A stretch of 55,899 nt of DNA from a bacterium. GTDB taxonomy: Bacteria; Sysuimicrobiota; Sysuimicrobiia; Sysuimicrobiales; Segetimicrobiaceae. This document shows positions 50,739 through 55,899 of this stretch, piece after piece (position 1 is the first letter of the stretch; each line of letters starts with the position of its first letter). Under the pieces are notes generated by a model. That model was not told the DNA's origin, did no database searches, and was given only the letters and a program-made list of their open reading frames with translations. The stretch covers positions 1-55,899 of the forward strand of contig DASYZR010000103.1 in NCBI GenBank assembly GCA_035945995.1, in the 5' to 3' direction. The position numbers were made by a program, and so were the translations under genes.

Positions 50739-51590
50739 TCACAGGCGGCCGCGGGTCGACGCGTCCAGGTCGTGGGTAAGCCCGACGATGAGCTGCGAGA
50801 CCAGACCGAGCACGGGCGCGGACACGCCTGCCTCGCGCGCCGTGTCAAGCGCCAGGCCGGTGTCCTTCACCAGAATATCGAGCGACGTGCCGGGCCGATA
50901 GCCCTCGATCCACTCGCGGACGACCGGCCAGTGCTCGACGACCCACGTCGTCCCGGTACAGGTACGGAGGACGTTCCACACCGCTTCAGCGGCCAGTCCG
51001 GCCGCGCCCGTGAGGTCCGCCATCTCCCGCGCGGCGAGCAGGCTCACGGTCAGCAACACTTGATTGGCCATCTTGACCGTCGTCCCGGCGCCCGCCTCGC
51101 CGACGTGCTCGATCTGCGTGCCCATAGCGGCAAGCAGGGGGCGCGCCGCCTCGACGTCGGCCGCGGCGCCACCGACGATAATGGTGAGCGTGCCGTCTTC
51201 CGCGCGGGCGCGTCCCCCGCTCACCGGCGCATCGAGGAACCGGAGACCGCGCCGGCGCGCGGCGTCCGCGAGACGGCGCATACAGGGCACACCGACCGTG
51301 CTCATCACGATCAGCAGCGTTCCCCGCCGCGCGCGCTCGAGCACGCCGCCCTCGCCCAGCACGACGGCTTCAGCCTGAACGGGCGTCCGCACCATCACGA
51401 TCGTGACGTCCGAGCCGGCACCGACGTCCCCTGCCGACGGCACGATCTCACCGCCGAACGTAGCGAGTTCGCGCGCGCGTTTATCGTCAACATCACGGCC
51501 GAGAACGTGAAATCCCGCGCCGCGGAGCCGGCGCGCCATGGGCAGTCCCATCTCACCGAGCCCGATCACGCCCACCGTGGTCACTTTCAC
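50739..51590 (-). CDS. NAD(P)-dependent beta-hydroxyacid dehydrogenase (3-hydroxyisobutyrate dehydrogenase family)
   Basis: This 283-residue oxidoreductase has the Rossmann motif VGVIGLGEMGLPMARRL at the start, the substrate motif FLDAPVSGGRARAEDGTL, and the catalytic Lys in GAGTTVKMANQVLL. Family members oxidise 3-hydroxyisobutyrate, tartronate semialdehyde or related acids. The GTG at 51590 shares GTGA with the stop of the amidohydrolase gene. It is the last gene of the right-hand ABC operon, so it probably acts on a product of the imported compound. Confidence 0.9.
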   Translation of the reverse strand: MKVTTVGVIGLGEMGLPMARRLRGAGFHVLGRDVDDKRARELATFGGEIVPSAGDVGAGSDVTIVMVRTPVQAEAVVLGEGGVLERARRGTLLIVMSTVGVPCMRRLADAARRRGLRFLDAPVSGGRARAEDGTLTIIVGGAAADVEAARPLLAAMGTQIEHVGEAGAGTTVKMANQVLLTVSLLAAREMADLTGAAGLAAEAVWNVLRTCTGTTWVVEHWPVVREWIEGYRPGTSLDILVKDTGLALDTAREAGVSAPVLGLVSQLIVGLTHDLDASTRGRL

Positions 51591-52819
51591 TCGCCCTCCG
51601 TGACGAGGCCTCCTGCGTGATAGACGATACGGCCCCCGCGCAGGACCAGCCGCACGCGTCCCAGCGCCGTGGTGTCTGCGAGCGGGTCGCCGTCGACCGC
51701 GATGACGTCCGCAATCTTGCCAACCTCGAGCGTGCCGAGCCTGTCGGCCATCCCGAGTGCGGCGGCCGGCCACGCCGTGGCCGCCTGGATGGCCCGCATG
51801 GGCGTCTCGCCGAGCGTCACCGCCCATGCAACCTCATCGGGTAAATGGCCGTGCACCGCGTCCGTGCCGACGACGTAGCGCACCCGGCGCGCGATGACCT
51901 TTCGCGCCGTCTCCCGCGCCGCCTCGCCGAGCCGGGCTAGACGGGCCGTCTCCCCCGACGAGGGGTCGCCGAAGGCGCGGCCGTGCGGACCGCACAGCAC
52001 GCCGAGCGTCAAGGTGAGCAGCGTCTCCTGCCGCGCCGCCAGGTCGAGATCGGCGTCGGTCAGAAACCATCCGTGCTCGATCACATCGAGCCCGCCGCCG
52101 ATCGCCTCCGCCACGCCGGGCCCGCCGAGCAGATGCGCCGCGACGCGGCGCCCCGCGGCGTGTGCGGGACGCACCGCAGCCGCCACGTGCGCTTCGCCAT
52201 AGTAGCAGGCGGTCGGCTCGCGCGACGGATCGCCGACGCCGTCGGAAACGAACAACTTGACGAAATCGACCCCGTCGGTGATATTCGCTTCGGCCGCGCG
52301 GGCAATCTCTCCGGGGTCATCTGTCATGACCGAGGCGATGGCGCCTCCGCCCCCGCGCGGCGACTTGATGGCGCGGCCGGCCACGACGAGGCGCGGCCCG
52401 ACGATCCGTCCGGCGTCGATCTCCGCGCGAAGCCGCAGGTCAAGGCCGCCGAGGTCGCCGCAGAGCCGCGCGGTGGTGACGCCGCCGCGCACATCGTCCT
52501 GCAGCCGGCCGAGCGCGTTGCCCGCGGCGACCGGCGGCGGCTCATGCGCCTGCGCAAGCAGGGCGCCTCGGCGCGTGTCGATGCCGGCATGGGTGTGGAA
52601 ATCGATGAACCCGGGAAGCAGCGTGCAGCCGGGCAGCGAGATGCGCAGGACTCCGGGCGCGGCTCCGGCGCGCGCGCCGCCCGGGCCGGCTACGGCGCTC
52701 TCCGGCTCGCTCACGGACCGTTCCACGGCGGCGATGCGATCGCCGTCGATCAAGAGACCGCCGGGCGCGGACACGCCGCCTGTCCCGTCGATCAGCCGGT
52801 CGGCGTAGAGCCGGAGCAT
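51587..52819 (-). CDS. Metal-dependent amidohydrolase (imidazolonepropionase-like)
   Basis: This 410-residue hydrolase is of the amidohydrolase superfamily (TIM barrel). Metal ligands are visible: HTH in FIDFHTHAGIDT, a candidate carbamylated Lys in VDFVKLFVSDGVG, His in RRVAAHLLG and IEHGWFL, and the late Asp in VVGTDAVHGHL. The N- and C-terminal beta parts (LIDGDRIAAVERSV; VGKIADVIAVDGDPLAD) are typical. Related proteins act as prolidases or cleave cyclic amides. It begins 4 bases after the MalG-type stop. Confidence 0.9.
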   Translation of the reverse strand: MLRLYADRLIDGTGGVSAPGGLLIDGDRIAAVERSVSEPESAVAGPGGARAGAAPGVLRISLPGCTLLPGFIDFHTHAGIDTRRGALLAQAHEPPPVAAGNALGRLQDDVRGGVTTARLCGDLGGLDLRLRAEIDAGRIVGPRLVVAGRAIKSPRGGGGAIASVMTDDPGEIARAAEANITDGVDFVKLFVSDGVGDPSREPTACYYGEAHVAAAVRPAHAAGRRVAAHLLGGPGVAEAIGGGLDVIEHGWFLTDADLDLAARQETLLTLTLGVLCGPHGRAFGDPSSGETARLARLGEAARETARKVIARRVRYVVGTDAVHGHLPDEVAWAVTLGETPMRAIQAATAWPAAALGMADRLGTLEVGKIADVIAVDGDPLADTTALGRVRLVLRGGRIVYHAGGLVTEGE

Positions 52820-52823
52820 CCCG

Positions 52824-53732
52824 CTACTTGACGGCCGCGCTGGTGATCCCCGAGATGAAGTTGTCGAGGAAGAAGACGTAGAGAATGGCGACAGGCACCC
52901 CCACGAGAAGCGCGCCCGCCATGAGCGACCCCCAATAGTACACGTCGCCGCGTATGAGGTCCGTGGCCACGCCGAGCGGCACCGGCTTCTGATCGGACAC
53001 CGACACGTACACGAGTGAGTACAGGAAGTCTTGCATTGTGAGCGTGAACGCGAAGATCACGGCGGTGAGGATGCCGGCGAGACTCACGGGCAGCACCGTC
53101 CGGATCAAGGCCCCGAGCCGTCCGCAGCCATCGACCTGGGCGGCCTCTTCGATCTCCGGCGGCACCGTCTTGAAGAACCCGCTGAGCAGCCACGTGCAGA
53201 ACGGGATCGTGAACGTCGGATAGATGAGCACGAGGGCCCACTTCGTGTCGATGATGTGCGTCATGGCGACGACCCGGGACAGCGGGATGAACAGCAGGAT
53301 CGGCGGGATGAGGTACCCGAGAAAAATGCCGATGCCCATGTTCTCCGAGCCCGGCAGCCCGACCCGCGCGAGCGCGTAGCCGGCGGGGACGCCTACCAGC
53401 AGCGTGATCAGCGACACGCAGGCGGCGATCACCATCGTGTTGGTGATCCAGTCCCCGTAGTACGTGTGCTGGAAGAGGTAGGCGAAGTGCTCCCACGTCG
53501 GGTGCTGATGGAACCAGAACGGAAAAACGGTCGGGTTCACCAGGTCGGCGTCGGTCTTGAACGCGGTAATGCCCATCCACACCACCGGGAAGACAGCGAT
53601 GAGGATGAACGGCGCGAGCCCGAGGTAGACCAGCAGGTGCCGCCTGAGCGACCGCGCCTTCGCGCGACGGGCGCCGGCCGCCACCAGCCCGATCTTGTCG
53701 AGCGGGAGCGCGTGGCCCCGGACGGCGGTCAC
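52824..53732 (-). CDS. Carbohydrate ABC transporter permease (MalG/UgpE type)
   Basis: This 302-residue permease starts with a polar stretch, then a first helix in LVYLGLAPFILIAVFPVVWMG with ITAFKTDADLV after it, typical of the MalG branch. The EAA loop is EEAAQVDGCGRLGALIRTVLPVSL. A GTG start shares GTGA with the MalF-type stop (53729-53732). No ATPase gene is adjacent. Confidence 0.92.
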   Translation of the reverse strand: MTAVRGHALPLDKIGLVAAGARRAKARSLRRHLLVYLGLAPFILIAVFPVVWMGITAFKTDADLVNPTVFPFWFHQHPTWEHFAYLFQHTYYGDWITNTMVIAACVSLITLLVGVPAGYALARVGLPGSENMGIGIFLGYLIPPILLFIPLSRVVAMTHIIDTKWALVLIYPTFTIPFCTWLLSGFFKTVPPEIEEAAQVDGCGRLGALIRTVLPVSLAGILTAVIFAFTLTMQDFLYSLVYVSVSDQKPVPLGVATDLIRGDVYYWGSLMAGALLVGVPVAILYVFFLDNFISGITSAAVK

Positions 53733-54658
53733 AGTGTCTCGCGCCTCCGGAGATTCCGCAGCAGCAGGTAGACGACCGGCAGCAAGATCGGGAACAGCAT
53801 GAGCGAGATGGCGGCCCCGCGGCCGAGCGCCCCGGCCTGGATACCGACCTCGAGGGCCTTCGTCGGAAGGATCTCGGTCGCGCCCATCGGACCGCCAAGC
53901 GTGAGCAGGTATACAATGCTGATGTCGGAGAGCGTAAACACCGTATCGAAGAGGAGCCCCACGAGCAGAATCGGCGCGATCACCGGAATGACGATGTACC
54001 GGTAGCGCAGAAAGAAGTTGGCGCCGTCGACCTTGCCCGCGTCGAGCAGCTCGAGCGGGACGGCCGACATTCCGGCCATCAACACGATCGCGGCGAAGGG
54101 AAACCCACGCCAGACGTTGACCGAGATGACGGCGATCCCCGCGAGTGTGTTGTCGCCGAGCCAGTTCGGCCAGCCCTGGATCAGGTGCAGCCGGGTGCCG
54201 ACGTAATTGATGGCGCTGAACTGCGGATCGTACATCCACTTCCAGGCAAGCGCGCTGATTGCCACCGGCAGCGTCCACGGGATTACGATGAGCGACCGGA
54301 TGAGCTTCTTTCCGCGCACCTCCTGCACGAGCAGAAAGGCGAGCAGCGTTCCGAGAATGCCCTTGAAGATACCGGCGACCACGGTGAAGACAATGGTGTT
54401 GCGCAGCGCCTGCCGGATCGTCGAGTCCGACAACACCGCGACAAAGTTCGACAGCCCGACGTAGTTGGCGGACGTGCCGGCGACCGTCGCATCGCTCAAC
54501 GCCAGATACAGGGAGAAGAAGAACGGGACGCCGACCAGCACCGCCATGTAGATGACGGCCGGCGCGAGCAGCGAGTACCCGAACCGCAGCCGTTCGGCCG
54601 TAAAGGCGCGATGGCGCACCACGGCCGGGCGGGTGATGATCGCTTCGGCATCCGGCAT
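53729..54658 (-). CDS. Carbohydrate ABC transporter permease (MalF/UgpA type)
   Basis: This 309-residue permease has six predicted helices. The first (YSLLAPAVIYMAVLVGVPFFFSLYLAL) and the EAA loop (LLDAGKVDGANFFLRYRYIVIP) are typical. Loop segments such as SLIVIPWTLPVAISALAWKWMYDP are family landmarks. The 80-base gap to the binding-protein gene contains a strong hairpin. Confidence 0.93.
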   Translation of the reverse strand: MPDAEAIITRPAVVRHRAFTAERLRFGYSLLAPAVIYMAVLVGVPFFFSLYLALSDATVAGTSANYVGLSNFVAVLSDSTIRQALRNTIVFTVVAGIFKGILGTLLAFLLVQEVRGKKLIRSLIVIPWTLPVAISALAWKWMYDPQFSAINYVGTRLHLIQGWPNWLGDNTLAGIAVISVNVWRGFPFAAIVLMAGMSAVPLELLDAGKVDGANFFLRYRYIVIPVIAPILLVGLLFDTVFTLSDISIVYLLTLGGPMGATEILPTKALEVGIQAGALGRGAAISLMLFPILLPVVYLLLRNLRRRETL

Positions 54659-54693
54659 TGTCTTCTACCTATCTCGGCGGCAGGTCGGCCGCA

Positions 54694-54724
54694 CCGGGAG
54701 GGCGGTGCGAACCCGCCCTCCCGG
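54694..54724 (-). terminator. Intercistronic hairpin between binding protein and permease genes
   Basis: CCGGGAGGGCGG (54694-54705) and CCGCCCTCCCGG (54713-54724) form a perfect 12-bp stem with a 7-base loop. In ABC operons such hairpins shield the 3' end of the binding-protein message and let it accumulate above the permeases. There is no T-run, so it is probably partial or a stabiliser. Confidence 0.6.
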
Positions 54725-54738
54725 CAACCGGTGCCAGG

Positions 54739-55899
54739 CTACTTGTACTTCGCGTAAATGCTCTTGATCTGACCCATACCCCACTTGATCGACCCTTCCA
54801 AATCGTTGCTCTGGACGTACCGGGTCATCATGTCGGGAACGACAAACGTCGCAAACACTTCGGCCACGGCCGCGGTGTAAGGCCCGGGATAACCACCGAT
54901 AAGCGCGTACTTGCCCATGTCCTGCAGGTACGTGACCGTCGGGTCGCTGCCCAACACGACCATCGGCTTCGTGTACCACTTGTTGAGCATCGGCATGTTG
55001 TAGCCTTTGCTCTCGGTGGCGCTGAACTTGACGTCCGCGATGTACTTTTCGAGGAACGCCTTGGCCGCGGCCTGGTTCTTCGAGAACTTCCAAATGCCCA
55101 TCGCGACCGGGTCGACGACCGGCGTCGGCCGGCCGACGCTGCCCTTCGGCTCGATCCACGGCCCGGCCACCTGGATCTTCTTGTAGAGGTCCGGGTTGAC
55201 ATTCTGGATCGACCGGAACGCCGAGATCGCGTCGTGGATCCAGATGGCCACACCTGACCCGAGATACCGGTTGTCGGAAACGTTGTCCCACGACAGCACT
55301 TGCGGGGTCATGCACTCGTCGTAGAGCGCCTTGCCGAAACGCATCGCTACGCGCAGTTCCTTGGAATCCCAGGCGATCTCCTTGCCTGAGGGATCGGTTT
55401 CCTTGACGCCGAAGGCGTAGAAGATCGCGCGCCAGTCGTGGTCGGAATCGTTGCAGTGCGAGATCTGAACGCCGGTGTCATGCTTCGGGGTCTTGCTCTT
55501 GCCGACGCGCCCGGCGATCCGAGCGTTCTCCCACGTGCTCGGCTCCTTAAGCCCAAACTGCTTGAACAAGTCGGTTCGCCACAGCATCGGCTGCGCGATG
55601 TAGAATTCCGGCAGCAGGTACCAGGTACCGTTGACCCGGGCGATCTGGTCGGCCATCGGGATCCAGCCGCCGTTGGCCTTGCCGATCTTGCCCGCGAGGT
55701 CGCTCAACTCCACCAGCTGCTGATGGTACTGAGATACAAGAATCCGTGTATGATGCTGGACGATATCGTGCCCGGCGCCCGCAGCCAGTTCGGAGGCGAG
55801 CCGGGCGGGCAGCTGGTCGATCGGGATGTGGTCCACGCGGACCGTGACGGCGTTCTCGACGCCCCAGTCGTTGGCGTACTTGTCGAACGCGGTGTCGTA
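54739..55899 (-). CDS. Carbohydrate-type ABC transporter substrate-binding protein, N-terminus cut by window edge
   Basis: The frame is open from the right edge of the window to a TAG at 54739 (387 codons including the stop), so the signal peptide and first residues are outside. The visible part is an SBP_bac family 1 protein: FDKYANDWGVENAV at the edge, then HHTRILVSQYHQQLVELSD, an aromatic ligand-pocket segment WYLLPEFYIAQPMLWRTDLF, and VDPVAMGIWKFSKNQAAAKAFLEKYI near the C-terminus. It is the first known gene of the operon with the two permeases, the amidohydrolase and the dehydrogenase. Confidence 0.92.
   Translation of the reverse strand, partial: YDTAFDKYANDWGVENAVTVRVDHIPIDQLPARLASELAAGAGHDIVQHHTRILVSQYHQQLVELSDLAGKIGKANGGWIPMADQIARVNGTWYLLPEFYIAQPMLWRTDLFKQFGLKEPSTWENARIAGRVGKSKTPKHDTGVQISHCNDSDHDWRAIFYAFGVKETDPSGKEIAWDSKELRVAMRFGKALYDECMTPQVLSWDNVSDNRYLGSGVAIWIHDAISAFRSIQNVNPDLYKKIQVAGPWIEPKGSVGRPTPVVDPVAMGIWKFSKNQAAAKAFLEKYIADVKFSATESKGYNMPMLNKWYTKPMVVLGSDPTVTYLQDMGKYALIGGYPGPYTAAVAEVFATFVVPDMMTRYVQSNDLEGSIKWGMGQIKSIYAKYK

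Noticed and set aside
1-55899. CRISPR arrays, insertion sequences, tRNA and rRNA genes
   Set aside because: No spaced direct repeats, no transposase or inverted-repeat ends, and no tRNA T-loop or rRNA-like stretch was seen on reading the intergenic regions.

Overview
The window is 55.9 kb of very GC-rich bacterial chromosome (roughly 70 % G+C by eye), densely coded on both strands. GTG and TTG starts are common and open reading frames appear in nearly every shadow frame. I see no rRNA, tRNA, transposase, integrase, phage gene or CRISPR array. The LexA box is of the Gram-positive type (CGAAC-N4-GTTCG-like), MutL carries the endonuclease motif of MutH-less bacteria, and there are an LL-diaminopimelate aminotransferase and an ANTAR response regulator. 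Together these suggest a high-GC lineage of the Terrabacteria type (Chloroflexota, Actinomycetota, or an uncultured lineage such as CSP1-3/Sysuimicrobiota). The phylum is an inference and I hold it weakly.

Left part (1-23.4 kb), accessory metabolism. It opens with a minus-strand carbohydrate ABC operon (LacI regulator, TIM-barrel sugar isomerase, Tat-type binding protein, permease cut by the window edge). Next come csaA-DUF427, an HdeD-like membrane protein and a Phd/PIN toxin-antitoxin pair. Small enzymes follow (O-methyltransferase, DoxX, DinB-like, LOG family). An SDR - PRMT-like methyltransferase - glycolate-oxidase-like operon is followed by a class III aminotransferase, an aldo/keto reductase, a Tat-type dienelactone hydrolase and a NitT/TauT-type ABC transporter. 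Two genes here are clearly broken by internal deletions: an N-carbamoylase/nitrilase (7899-8435) and a LuxR-type regulator (20475-21385).

Centre (23.4-34.5 kb), the conserved core. lexA has its own promoter and LexA box. It converges on a minus-strand operon that reads HEPN-like protein - miaA - dapL - hflX. mutS-mutL diverge from that operon, and mutL converges on miaB with interlocking stop codons. This resembles the mutL-miaA-hfq-hflX neighbourhood of Enterobacteria, but no hfq is present. A 320-residue protein with an R-x4-H (HEPN-type) motif and arginine-rich tails at both ends heads the operon.

Right part (34.5-55.9 kb). It holds a perfectly duplicated zinc-knuckle protein and a glutaryl-CoA dehydrogenase / sarcosine-oxidase-family / MFS operon, possibly for lysine or pipecolate breakdown. 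An atypical Nramp transporter follows, with a strong promoter and a roughly 300-nt structured leader. Then come a GT-C glycosyltransferase, a signalling operon (ANTAR response regulator - PP2C phosphatase - Hanks kinase) and a CDGSH protein. An APC permease lies behind a 30-bp perfect palindrome, next to an orphan pair of sugar-type permeases. Last is a second carbohydrate-type ABC operon with an amidohydrolase and a 3-hydroxyisobutyrate-dehydrogenase-like enzyme. None of the three carbohydrate-type ABC systems has its own ATPase here, so a shared one is probably encoded elsewhere. Eight operon junctions use a four-base stop/start overlap, and all eight start with GTG or TTG rather than ATG.
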